35,542 nucleotides of DNA from Candidatus Uhrbacteria bacterium RIFOXYB12_FULL_58_10 (GCA_943359455.1 CALRHL010000012.1:1-35542), one strand, 5' to 3'; counted from the stretch's first letter, positions 23,711 to 31,581 are shown. Numbers and translations are program-made. The notes: generated from the letters alone by a model not told the origin.

Positions 23711-23791
23711 TGCCCGGCTCTACCGTTGCCCGGCTCTGAGAGCCGGGAGTGCCCTGTAAACATTGACGCTCCCGGCTCTCAGAGCCGGGAG
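23711..23791. repeat. REP doublet downstream of the transposase gene
   Basis: Half copy GCCCGGCTCT (about 23712-23721), full palindrome CCCGGCTCTGAGAGCCGGG (23729-23747), spacer TGCCCTGTAAACATTGACG, then a second palindrome with core CCCGGCTCTCAGAGCCGGG (23769-23791). The same doublet with nearly the same spacer is at 24528-24596. Confidence 0.88.
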
Positions 23792-24468
23792 AAAGTTAGT
23801 TCTTCTTCGCCAAAGATACGTGAAGCTTTTAAGTACTGCAGATACACTTCTGGGGTTGAAAACCAATACTGGACAGCTTCTCTATCAACGACCGGGAGTC
23901 GTGGACTTCTTCCTATATAGACACCATGACTTGACCACGGATAATTATTTAGAACTTTTTCTGCTACTGTCCAATCAAATTCATTGTTATTTCGCCAGTC
24001 AATACTTGTTCGATCAAGCACATTGAGATGAATATATCTCGGAAGTAACTGCAAATGCTCTTCAAAATCAATCGGTTTAGCTTTAAATGAATTCTCCCAC
24101 AGTCTTCCTTTGCGTCCATGTTTCAGATTAAAATAGTTCGCATATCCCATACCAAGACGATGGAGAAATTTAGAAATGCCATCTGGAAGAATCTGTTGAA
24201 GTAAAAGGTGAAAATGATTGTCATTCAAACAAAATGCCAGAATTGAGACAAACGGTTTCCTCCCAAACGATAAGATTTCATGTCCAGCGAGCAAAAATTC
24301 TCGATCGACGAACCTTCCACCTGGATGAACAAAATTTTCATCATTAAATAGATACATGGATTCATAAAAACGCTCAAAGTCGTAATAATCCAAAAACACT
24401 TTACGCTTATCAACGCCGCGATTGTAGACATGATAGTAATCACCAGAAACAAATGGTTCTCGAATCAT
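23779..24468 (-). CDS. REP-associated tyrosine transposase (RAYT, Y1_Tnp / TnpA-REP)
   Basis: HUH single-strand DNA transposase of the domesticated RAYT group, which nicks and spreads REP hairpins. 229 aa. N-terminal motif YYHVYNRGVDKRKVF, the metal-binding HFH (85-87 in FCLNDNHFHLLL), and the catalytic Tyr in MGYANYFNLKHGRKGRLW (Tyr109, or Tyr112). It is flanked on both sides by REP doublets in the same orientation. The stop codon TGA lies inside the nearest REP palindrome, whose first half encodes the last residues FSRL. It looks intact and may be active; chromosomal REP copies such as 12241-12267 fit its action. Confidence 0.92.
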   Translation of the reverse strand: MIREPFVSGDYYHVYNRGVDKRKVFLDYYDFERFYESMYLFNDENFVHPGGRFVDREFLLAGHEILSFGRKPFVSILAFCLNDNHFHLLLQQILPDGISKFLHRLGMGYANYFNLKHGRKGRLWENSFKAKPIDFEEHLQLLPRYIHLNVLDRTSIDWRNNNEFDWTVAEKVLNNYPWSSHGVYIGRSPRLPVVDREAVQYWFSTPEVYLQYLKASRIFGEEELTFSRL

Positions 24469-24527
24469 AGATAGTTGAGTCTAATCGATTTCAAACAACC
24501 ACTCCCATCCAGGGAACGACCGGCTCG

Positions 24528-24596
24528 ACACTCCCGGCTCTCAGAGCCGGGAGTGTCCTGTAAACATTGACGTTCCTGGCTCTGAGAGCCGGGAAC
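24528..24596. repeat. REP doublet upstream of the transposase gene
   Basis: Palindrome with 14-bp arms, core CCCGGCTCTCAGAGCCGGG (24528-24556), spacer TGTCCTGTAAACATTGACG, then an imperfect palindrome GTTCCTGGCTCT/AGAGCCGGGAAC (24572-24596). Further half-like GAGAGCCTGGAAC and a short hairpin ACAGGGTATGTCCCTGT follow to about 24660, so the 210-base gap before murF holds only repeats. Confidence 0.88.
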
Positions 24597-24690
24597 AGGA
24601 GTCTGAAACAGGGTACTGAGAGCCTGGAACATGGGTCTGAAAACAGGGTATGTCCCTGTCTGCTCAGACTGAAGTGAAGGACGGTGATCT

Positions 24691-25965
24691 TTATGTTTCG
24701 AGCCAAGTTCCGTACTGGCGGACGAGGAGGTTTTTGGCTTGGGTGGGCTGAGCGAGGATGTCTTTTACGGCTTTTTCCATGCGAGAGGATTGGGAGCCTT
24801 TTATTAAAATCACGTCGCCTTGTTTTACGTTGAAATCTAACCATCGACCAGCTTCCGTCGAATCTTTGAAATAGTGAATGTGTGTTTCATCCATCCCAGC
24901 TTCGATAGCTCCACGGCGAATATCGAGAGCCTCTTCGTTGACACAGACGAGGATATCAGCGACTTCTGCGGCGTGTAGGCCGAGGAGACGGTGTTCATCT
25001 TCGCTGTAACGACCAAGTTCGGCCATTTTACCGAGAACGGCGATACGGCGGCCTTGCTGGACGGGACTAAAGTCCCTGAGAACGTCCAGGGCGGCCGACA
25101 TGGAAGCTGGGGCCGCATTGTATGTGTCGTCGAGCAAGAGAGTACCTTTGATGCCAGCGAGTGGACGCATTCGTCCAGCTTGCGGTTGGAGTGTTGCAAG
25201 TCCAGTCACGATTTCGTCAGTTGTCATGCCAAGCTGTTTTCCAACCGCTACAGCCGCCAATGCGGCGTACACTTGACCGCGTCCGAGCAAATTTGGAAGA
25301 ACAACAGGTGTGCGTTCCTCGTATAAACACAGATCAAAGCGCGTCGCACAACGATCCATGTAAGCATCCGTCTGATAATTTTCTACTCGAACGTCTGCGT
25401 CAGAATTAAATCCATATGTCACGGTGAGACAATCCGTACGCTCCGCCATAACAAGTGGTTCGTCGACATTCAAAAACGCGACTCCGCCAGATTTCATTCC
25501 GCGTACGATCTGACCTTTTTCTTTGGCAAGATCTTCCACAGACGTAAAAAACTCTGCATGAACAGGAGTCACTGCGGTCAAGACAGAAATGTCCGGCGGT
25601 GCAATCTGACAAAGGTATGAGATATCACCAGGGTGGTCGAGTCCGTATTCGAGGACGAGAATCTGAGGATAGGAAGTAGCGTGTAGCGTGTAGCGAGTAG
25701 CGATTGCTTTCCGGAAAACTTGAAGCCAGCCAAAAATAGATTTTCCTCCACTTTTTTCTCCAATAATCGTGAGAGGGACACCGAACTCGTTGTTGTAGTT
25801 TTCTGATGGCGAACGCACAGAAAATTTCGTACTCAAAACCGCTGCGATCGCATTACGCGTCGAAGTCTTTCCTACCGAACCTGTCACAGCTACGACCGTT
25901 GGGCGGTGCTTATGAAGGATTTGTTTCGCGAAATACGCAAGAAGAGACTGAATGAGTTTTTTCAT
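24691..25965 (-). CDS. murF: UDP-N-acetylmuramoyl-tripeptide--D-Ala-D-Ala ligase
   Basis: Last cytoplasmic step of peptidoglycan precursor synthesis. 424 aa. ATP loop VTGSVGKTSTR (28-38), substrate motif SENYNNEFGVPLT (55-67), central-domain motifs VLEYGLDHPGDI and TAVTPVHAEFF, and the C-terminal-domain signature LLDDTYNAAPASM near 283. Residues 89-99 (ATRYTLHATSY) are encoded by a tandem GTAGCGTGTAGCG repeat and sit just before the VLEYG strand, where relatives have only a short turn. Start overlaps the PBP stop (ATGA). The substrate specificity (MurF rather than MurE) rests on the overall motif set and DTYNAAPASM. Confidence 0.93.
   Translation of the reverse strand: MKKLIQSLLAYFAKQILHKHRPTVVAVTGSVGKTSTRNAIAAVLSTKFSVRSPSENYNNEFGVPLTIIGEKSGGKSIFGWLQVFRKAIATRYTLHATSYPQILVLEYGLDHPGDISYLCQIAPPDISVLTAVTPVHAEFFTSVEDLAKEKGQIVRGMKSGGVAFLNVDEPLVMAERTDCLTVTYGFNSDADVRVENYQTDAYMDRCATRFDLCLYEERTPVVLPNLLGRGQVYAALAAVAVGKQLGMTTDEIVTGLATLQPQAGRMRPLAGIKGTLLLDDTYNAAPASMSAALDVLRDFSPVQQGRRIAVLGKMAELGRYSEDEHRLLGLHAAEVADILVCVNEEALDIRRGAIEAGMDETHIHYFKDSTEAGRWLDFNVKQGDVILIKGSQSSRMEKAVKDILAQPTQAKNLLVRQYGTWLET
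25671..25704. repeat. tandem GTAGCGTGTAGCG repeat, family H, inside murF
   Basis: AAGTAGCGTGTAGCGTGTAG then CGAGTAGCG: four TAGCG units, read in frame as ATRYTLHATSY on the coding strand. Confidence 0.7.
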
Positions 25966-27716
25966 AATCGTTCTGGCGGAATCTCAAAATACTGTAGCAG
26001 AAACTTTGCGATCTCACCAAACAATGGCGCAGCGGTGGACTCTGCCCACTTCACATCTTTTGGATTATCGATACGCACAACCATCGCAAACTTCGGAGCA
26101 TTCACCGGACCAAACCCTGCAAATGAACCTATCGTCACATCTGCATCATATCCACCTCCACTTGCAACCTGCGCCGTCCCAGTCTTTCCCCCAATATAAT
26201 ATCCATCAACCCCCGCGCGTTTCCCATGTCCGTTTTCAATAACGGACACAAGCATCGCCCCAATCAACCGCGCAGACTTCGCCTGCAATACCCGACGCAA
26301 CTCCTCAGGTTCTCTCACCTCGTGCGTCCCATCAGATTTTACAACATCCTCAACAATATACGGCTTCATCATCACCCCATCATTTGCAATCGCCGCATAC
26401 GCCGTCGCCATCTGCAACGGCGTTGCCGTAATCCCCTGTCCAAACGATGCGGTTGCCGAATAAATTTCCTGTCCCAAATCGAGCGCAGCAATTGTCCCTG
26501 GCATTTCTGTTTCTAATTCCAAACCTTCTCGCACCCCAAACCCAAAATTTTTCACATACTCCACAAACTTGTCCATTCCCATTTGACGCATCGCAAAAAC
26601 CATTCCCGTATTCACCGAATCCTCAAGCACCTGTGTCATGTTGATCACTCCATAAACTTTTAACTCAGCGTTATTGAGCGGTTGGGGCCATCCATCAACT
26701 AACACGGAACCCGTGTCTTCAAATGTTGTCACAGGAGTCACGGCTCCCGCATCAATCGCAGAAGCCATCGTGATAGGTTTAAAAATGGATCCAGGCTCGT
26801 ATGCTTCAAAAATTGCAGGATTATTGAACGTCTCGATCTTCTCCACTTCGTTAAACGCATCAGGTTCAAAATCGGGTGAACCACACATCCCCAAAATCTT
26901 CCCCGTTTGAGGTTCAATAATCACCACACTTCCACCGTCTGCCCCATGTTTCAAAACGGCGGCATGCAATTTTTCACACGCAAAATACTGAATCGTTCGA
27001 TCAATCGTTAACACCACATCCGATCCATCAACCGCAGGTTCAATCGAACGCTCTCCGATCGAAATTAACCGCCCTGCAATGTCACGCTCAGACCGTAAAA
27101 ATCCTGGCGTCCCCGTCAGCTCATCATTAAAGTATCCCTCGATACCGTACTTTCCAGACAACGTTCCATCTTCAGACGATCCAACAAATCCAACCACATG
27201 CCCACCCAACCCTTCTTCTGGATACAACCGACCTTCTTCGCGAATATAGTGAATTCCAGGAATATCAAGCGCAATGAGTTCCGTCAAAAAATCCTCCGTG
27301 ACCCCACGTGCAATCGGTTCATACGGATCTCGTTTATTCTTAATCCGATCTTCGAGCGCATTGATTTGATCATCGTCATAGCCAAACAACTTCCCAACTT
27401 TTTCCGCGGCATCATCTGCATCAACAATATTGCGCGGATCGGCATACACGCGAGCCACTTGCTGAACCGTCGCAATCGGCACAAGCGATTCGTCCTTCAT
27501 GTCATGAATAAGAATATCCCCACGCGATGGATACAGCTCACGAAAAATTTCATGCTGACCGGATGCAAGCGCTTTATACGTTTCATAATCAAGAATCTGA
27601 AGAATCGCGAGCTTCCCAACAATCACGACGGCAAACAAAACCATCCCATACCGAAATGCATTCAGGCGCCATGAGAAATCGGTGGAGTGAGTTTTATGAT
27701 GCCAAGATCGTTTCAT
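25962..27716 (-). CDS. ftsI: class B penicillin-binding protein (FtsI/PBP2-like transpeptidase)
   Basis: Cross-links peptidoglycan, probably at the division septum. 584 aa: N-terminal membrane helix (22-42), dimerisation domain, then transpeptidase domain with Ser310-x-x-Lys313 (EPGSIFKP), SVN (367-369) and KTGT (511-514). SGKYGIEGYFNDELTGTPG (187-205) is typical of class B PBPs. Overlaps murF by ATGA; preceded 2 bases away by the Ca-binding-repeat membrane protein. The ftsI-murF order is that of the division and cell wall cluster. FtsI is preferred over PBP2/SpoVD because of murF, but the paralogs are hard to tell apart. Confidence 0.92.
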   Translation of the reverse strand: MKRSWHHKTHSTDFSWRLNAFRYGMVLFAVVIVGKLAILQILDYETYKALASGQHEIFRELYPSRGDILIHDMKDESLVPIATVQQVARVYADPRNIVDADDAAEKVGKLFGYDDDQINALEDRIKNKRDPYEPIARGVTEDFLTELIALDIPGIHYIREEGRLYPEEGLGGHVVGFVGSSEDGTLSGKYGIEGYFNDELTGTPGFLRSERDIAGRLISIGERSIEPAVDGSDVVLTIDRTIQYFACEKLHAAVLKHGADGGSVVIIEPQTGKILGMCGSPDFEPDAFNEVEKIETFNNPAIFEAYEPGSIFKPITMASAIDAGAVTPVTTFEDTGSVLVDGWPQPLNNAELKVYGVINMTQVLEDSVNTGMVFAMRQMGMDKFVEYVKNFGFGVREGLELETEMPGTIAALDLGQEIYSATASFGQGITATPLQMATAYAAIANDGVMMKPYIVEDVVKSDGTHEVREPEELRRVLQAKSARLIGAMLVSVIENGHGKRAGVDGYYIGGKTGTAQVASGGGYDADVTIGSFAGFGPVNAPKFAMVVRIDNPKDVKWAESTAAPLFGEIAKFLLQYFEIPPERL

Positions 27717-27718
27717 AG

Positions 27719-28924
27719 TTATCCCCCAAGTCCAAATCCAAACAATGTCCCTTCTCCACGCGGATTTTTTCCGCTCAATATTTCTTCACCATCACTCTTT
27801 CCATCTCCGTCACAATCAAAAACGTTTGGATCGGTTCGATAAAATGCTTCGACAATACTTGAAAGACCATCGCCATCAGGATCGTCATTTGTTTCTGTCT
27901 TCATAACCGGAAGAGTTGCTACATCATCCACAACGATTGTTTTCGTCAAATCACGAAGTTCGGACTGTTCAAGTGTCCCAAGAATCGATCGAGCGATCGA
28001 TGCAAACGAGATAGATTTTTTTGGCACATGTCCAATAAACACCGCATTAAAATCGGACAATTCTATAATCATATCCACAGGAATCAACGTATGTTTTTCT
28101 CCTTCCACCACACCTGCCGCCTGCAAACGATAGAGGAGGTGATCCTCGACTCCAATCCAGACGCGGATCGTCAAATTATCCAGTGCACTCGCTTGCGTTT
28201 CAACAAGCACACGGTCGGAATCATCAATCTCGCGTCCTTCGGTTTGCCGAATCATCTCGAGTAAAAATGTACGAATCGCATCTGGATCAAAAATCAGATC
28301 AATAATCCGCATTTCCCGGTCATCGATCGTGTCTGTGAGTTCATCATAGTTTATGAGAAAAATATCTGCGTCGGCAAGAAGATCACGGAAGGCGGAAATT
28401 AATACACTGGACTCAAAATTCTGATCCCTAGATCCTCCCTCAAATCCCCCTGGAATATCGAGCCCAGGTATCACACTTCCCCACGCGGGCAATTCATTCT
28501 TTGCAACTGAAATCCATGTCTCATTTGAAAAATCAAATCCTTCAATGTCAGGACCTGGCGGTGCATATGTAAGATAGTTCGTTCCATCAATCGTTCGAAT
28601 CTCTCCGGACAAATCGATATATTCCTTCGCTCGACTCACACGAAACACGCGAAACTTTGTTTCTTGTTGAAGTCCAGACGCGTGAGACAAATCAATCGGA
28701 CCAATCGTGTGCACCGTCGTCGTCGTTCGCTCCCGCCCTTCCCCACGTGTCCAGCTAAACGCCGACCGCTCATGAACCGACTGAACCTGAGACATGGCCT
28801 GAAGCATCCGCCTGATTTCATCCCCAGGATGGAATTTCATAAAGACAATCCACATCGCCGTAAGTAGCGCAAAGATAAAAACAACGCCACCGATAATAAC
28901 CCATAAACCACGATGTCCATTCAT
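27719..28924 (-). CDS. membrane-anchored protein with C-terminal thrombospondin-3/dockerin-like Ca-binding repeats
   Basis: 401 aa from MNGHRGLWVIIGGVVFIFAL. The start at 28924 is chosen because the membrane helix begins at once and the longer frame would run through the -10 box. A large external domain of unknown fold (about 40-335, includes IDGTNYLTYAPPG and WIGVEDHLLYRLQ) ends in NDDPDGDGLSSIVEAFYRTD and DCDGDGKSDGEEILSGKNP, two DxDxDG calcium loops. The stretch PGGFEGGSRDQN is encoded by a C/T-rich tract and may be another repeat insertion. The gene takes the place an ftsL-like gene often has before ftsI. Confidence 0.7.
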   Translation of the reverse strand: MNGHRGLWVIIGGVVFIFALLTAMWIVFMKFHPGDEIRRMLQAMSQVQSVHERSAFSWTRGEGRERTTTTVHTIGPIDLSHASGLQQETKFRVFRVSRAKEYIDLSGEIRTIDGTNYLTYAPPGPDIEGFDFSNETWISVAKNELPAWGSVIPGLDIPGGFEGGSRDQNFESSVLISAFRDLLADADIFLINYDELTDTIDDREMRIIDLIFDPDAIRTFLLEMIRQTEGREIDDSDRVLVETQASALDNLTIRVWIGVEDHLLYRLQAAGVVEGEKHTLIPVDMIIELSDFNAVFIGHVPKKSISFASIARSILGTLEQSELRDLTKTIVVDDVATLPVMKTETNDDPDGDGLSSIVEAFYRTDPNVFDCDGDGKSDGEEILSGKNPRGEGTLFGFGLGG

Positions 28925-28932
28925 ACCAGAAC

Positions 28933-28938
28933 AGTATA
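28933..28938 (-). promoter_or_regulatory. -10 box giving a probably leaderless mRNA
   Basis: TATACT on the minus strand with only 8 bases to the ATG at 28924. A -35 box is poor; a hairpin GCACC/GGGTGC (about 28943-28958) lies where it should be. Confidence 0.45.
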
Positions 28939-28968
28939 CCACGCACCATGTAGGGTGCATGGTAAACC

Positions 28969-28995
28969 AAAAGACGGCCACTTTGGCCGTCTTTC
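28969..28995. terminator. terminator after the DUF4178-like gene
   Basis: AAAGACGGCCA / TGGCCGTCTTT perfect stem, 2-3 base loop, A/T-rich flanks. Confidence 0.85.
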
Positions 28996-29000
28996 AAAAT

Positions 29001-29450
29001 CTACTCCACCATCACAACATCATCCTCGCCAACAAGTGATCCAATAAACACGAGCTTGTTTCCGGAATTTTCGTTGTGAACGAGGCGAATGGTCTCCCCA
29101 TCGTCTGCTTCATAATCGGAGAACGCATATCGCTCATCGCTTTCTATTTGAGCATCACCCTCGACAGATGTCACAGACCCAACGTCTTCGTAACTGAATT
29201 CGAAGTCTTTTCCCGCATAGCCAACCGTTTCATTCTCTGGCTCAATTTCGTCCTCAAGCAAGCGGAAATAGGTGAGCTCTTCATCATCCGGCGAAACACT
29301 GATCATTCCACCATTTGAACTAAAAAGCCAGTAACGCGCTTCGCCCCCTTCGAGCTCAATCGTCGCTTTTCCAGAAAAAGTAAATGGTTCGTTCGCAACC
29401 ATGAGTTCAGCGTTTTGAAGTACATTGGTGAGTAAGTCTTTGATTTTCAT
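29001..29450 (-). CDS. DUF4178-like protein
   Basis: 149 aa, soluble, very acidic, almost all beta. FTFSGKATIELEGGEARYWL, ETVGYAGKDFEFSYEDVGSV and VEGDAQIESDERYAFSDYEA follow the strand pattern I associate with DUF4178 proteins (domain of unknown function, often near SpmA-like or membrane-remodelling genes). No catalytic residues seen. Own promoter (TTGTCA/TATAAT at 29511-29484), whose -35 box is shared base for base with the divergent promoter of the RGG-tailed protein. Confidence 0.55.
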   Translation of the reverse strand: MKIKDLLTNVLQNAELMVANEPFTFSGKATIELEGGEARYWLFSSNGGMISVSPDDEELTYFRLLEDEIEPENETVGYAGKDFEFSYEDVGSVTSVEGDAQIESDERYAFSDYEADDGETIRLVHNENSGNKLVFIGSLVGEDDVVMVE

Positions 29451-29483
29451 AAGAAAAATGAACGATTACTTATAATAAATCGG

Positions 29484-29533
29484 ATTATACAGCACGTGCG
29501 TAGATTGACAAGAAGCGTTTTTTGTGCTATAGT
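29484..29533. promoter_or_regulatory. divergent promoters with overlapping -35 boxes
   Basis: Plus: TTGACA (29505-29510), 17-bp spacer, TATAGT (29528-29533). Minus: TTGTCA (29511-29506), 16-bp spacer, TATAAT (29489-29484). The seven bases TTGACAA serve both. Confidence 0.75.
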
Positions 29534-29616
29534 AATGATCCGATTCTGCGCTCATTTCCGAGCACAAATTGGCTGCCCAATCCCGGGTATCGTTGAATTT
29601 TCCTGGAGTTTTCATC

Positions 29617-30321
29617 ATGGACGCGATCGCTTTGTACAAGGGGTTCGCCCCTGTCGTTTTGTGCGATGATTTCGAAGCGTTGATCAAAGGCCAAACGGCC
29701 AAGTACGAGTACAACGTTCCGACCAAGGGAACGGATGTGCTCCACGTCGCCGCGTACGTTCTCCACAAGTGGGAAAATGCGGTTGTGCGAACCAACTCCG
29801 GCATCACCTTCACGGAAATGCCTGCCAAGGGGAATGCCCCGGAGTACATCTTCGCCAAGGCACACGGTATGGCAATCCATCTCACTGGTGGCCTGAAGTC
29901 CAACGAGCTGATCGGTCCTGTGACCGTCGAGCTGCGCGTGAAGGTAGCCGAGCCGACGAACCGCCCCGAGTTTGACGAGGAAACGGGTGAAGAAAACGTC
30001 GTCAAGCGTAGTTACGAGTTCGTACTCGAGGTTTCTCCCGGAACGAGTTCGGAGAAGACAGGAAACCTCTTCATCGAACGCGCCGGAGCACCAGACGCTG
30101 TCGTCTTGAACGCCAACCGCAACCTGTGGGTCAACCGCGGGGTGTGCGTGAAGGCGGTTCCGGACGGATACGTTCCGCCGACCAAAACCGAACTTCGAGA
30201 ACGCGCTGGAGAGCGTGGCCGTAGCCGGGACGATTTTCGGCACGACCGTGACCATCATGGAGAGTTCGGCGGATACGGTCGAGGCGGCGGACGCGGGCGT
30301 GGCGATTTCAACCGCTGGTAG
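29617..30321 (+). CDS. unknown protein with RGG-type C-terminal tail
   Basis: 234 aa from ATG 29617 (MDAIALYKGFAPVVLCDDFE), chosen for CTGGAG 8 bases upstream; a 5' extension to 29569 is open. A folded beta-rich part (1-190) is followed by a basic, low-complexity tail (about 195-234): RERAGERGRSRDDF, RHDRDHHGEFGGYGRGGGRG, RGDFNRW. RGG/GRG tails in bacterial proteins commonly bind RNA or single-stranded DNA, so a nucleic-acid role is likely, but no family is recognised for the body. Strong promoter, 84-base leader with small hairpin ATTGG/CCAAT. A long opposite-strand frame over the same bases lacks start signals and is rejected. Confidence 0.75.
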   Translation: MDAIALYKGFAPVVLCDDFEALIKGQTAKYEYNVPTKGTDVLHVAAYVLHKWENAVVRTNSGITFTEMPAKGNAPEYIFAKAHGMAIHLTGGLKSNELIGPVTVELRVKVAEPTNRPEFDEETGEENVVKRSYEFVLEVSPGTSSEKTGNLFIERAGAPDAVVLNANRNLWVNRGVCVKAVPDGYVPPTKTELRERAGERGRSRDDFRHDRDHHGEFGGYGRGGGRGRGDFNRW

Positions 30322-30354
30322 ACCGCGGACAGTCAAGGAGTCTCTGACCCCCTG

Positions 30355-30399
30355 ACGCAAGACACCCTTCGGGGCAGCTCTGCGTTGGGGGGTGTTTTG
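30355..30399 (+). terminator. terminator-like structure with interleaved stems
   Basis: Stem 1 ACGCA (30355-30359) / TGCGT (30381-30385) and stem 2 ACACCC (30362-30367) / GGGTGT (30390-30395) followed by TTTTGTTT. The stems interleave, so they either exclude each other or form a pseudoknot. Confidence 0.55.
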
Positions 30400-30491
30400 T
30401 TTATACGAATGATCCTGCGAACAACAAATCGGCTACATATCTTACAAATGGCTACGGATTGCGACAAATATCTCGTAAGCTCTGGAATCAA

Positions 30492-30520
30492 TTGACGGTT
30501 AGGGATTTTTTTGCTATGCT
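30492..30520 (+). promoter_or_regulatory. sigma70-type promoter
   Basis: TTGACG (30492-30497), 17-bp spacer, TATGCT (30515-30520); serves the MYG1/DHH-like gene, with ribosome site AGGAGA before its ATG. Confidence 0.75.
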
Positions 30521-30556
30521 GTTTGGTCGTTTCTTTTCACGACAACAGGAGAAAGC

Positions 30557-31564
30557 ATGGGTCCTTTGAAACCCAGAAAACGGATTATTGTTTCGCACAT
30601 TCCGGAACATGCGGACGAAATGTTGGCGGAATGGATTTTTCGGAAGTACGGTCAACGACGGTTTGCGTGGGATGAACGTAATCCAGTGCAGACGCTCTAT
30701 GCCACTTCTGATGAGGAAGTTCTTTCATTCATCGGTGGACGTGAAGCGGATTGTGTTGTGATCGGCATGCTCGGATACGACTACAATGGCCCGAAGGGTC
30801 TCACGATCTTTGACGAGCACGGCAAAAATGGTCGTATGCCGAACACGACGTCTGCAGACCTTGTCGCCAAATACCTCGGTGTCAGCCATCTTCCAGAACT
30901 AAAAATGTTGCTCGACGAAATCCGAAAAGCGGACACACAGTCGGGACAGCAACAGCTCGAACTTGGCCAGCTTCTCAAAGTGATGGCAGGCTATGGAACG
31001 TTGCATGTAGACGAGATGACCTCATTCATCTTCGCGGCATTCGACGCGTACCATGCGCGAGCTGTGGAATTCAACGAGACATGCGCTCATGAGTTTCAAA
31101 AACATGGGGTGATGGAAACGCTGAACGGATTCAAAATCGCATTCGTTGAAAGCGATCTGCGTTCCATGAATGGGTGGTGTCGTAGCAAAAAAGGTGCAGA
31201 CATCATCGTGCAGATGAGACAAAACGGTTCTGTGCAAATGTTCATTCGAACGACGGAACGAAATAAAGCGGGTGTGTGTGCCATTGCACGTGCAATCATG
31301 CAGGCCGAATTTGACCACGCGGCAAACCTAAACGTGGAATTGGTAGACCTAGTGGAACAGTTCGATAAGATCGTCGCGTCAGGAAAAGGCCGCGATCTCC
31401 CGGGAGCTGAGCACTGGTACTACTTCCACGAAGCCGGACAGTTGCTCAACGGCTCCACAACGCATCCGAACATCAGGCCAACGGAACTATCACGTTCCGA
31501 AATCGCCCGCGCCGTTCGGAAAGGACTGTCATCAATCCCTCCACTCACCAAAACCACTCAGTAG
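30557..31564 (+). CDS. MYG1/DHH-like phosphoesterase-family protein
   Basis: 335 aa. Three points match the MYG1 (UPF0160, DHH-superfamily) scheme: a His/Asp N-terminal metal site IIVSHIPEHADEMLAEWIF (11-29; compare THxGxFHxDE), VVIGMLGYDYNG with FDEHGKNG (67-92; compare VDVGGxYD ... DHHQ) and TTSADLVAKYLG (97-108; compare SSAGLVYKHFG). The C-terminal part (GVCAIARAIMQAEFDHAANL ... HEAGQLLNGSTTHPN) resembles the matching region there. MYG1 is a 3'-5' RNA exonuclease in eukaryotes; activity here is inference, and one His of the DHH motif is Glu-His. Own promoter, ribosome site and terminator. Confidence 0.6.
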   Translation: MGPLKPRKRIIVSHIPEHADEMLAEWIFRKYGQRRFAWDERNPVQTLYATSDEEVLSFIGGREADCVVIGMLGYDYNGPKGLTIFDEHGKNGRMPNTTSADLVAKYLGVSHLPELKMLLDEIRKADTQSGQQQLELGQLLKVMAGYGTLHVDEMTSFIFAAFDAYHARAVEFNETCAHEFQKHGVMETLNGFKIAFVESDLRSMNGWCRSKKGADIIVQMRQNGSVQMFIRTTERNKAGVCAIARAIMQAEFDHAANLNVELVDLVEQFDKIVASGKGRDLPGAEHWYYFHEAGQLLNGSTTHPNIRPTELSRSEIARAVRKGLSSIPPLTKTTQ

Positions 31565-31581
31565 TCTGAGTGGTATTTTTT
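31553..31581 (+). terminator. rho-independent terminator
   Basis: ACCACTCAG-TAGT-CTGAGTGGT then ATTTTTT; the stop codon of the MYG1-like gene is in the structure. Confidence 0.93.

Noticed and set aside
29527-30360. 277-codon open frame on the minus strand opposite the RGG-tailed gene
   Set aside because: Shadow frame in GC-richer coding DNA; no promoter, ribosome site or family motif, while the plus strand has all signals.
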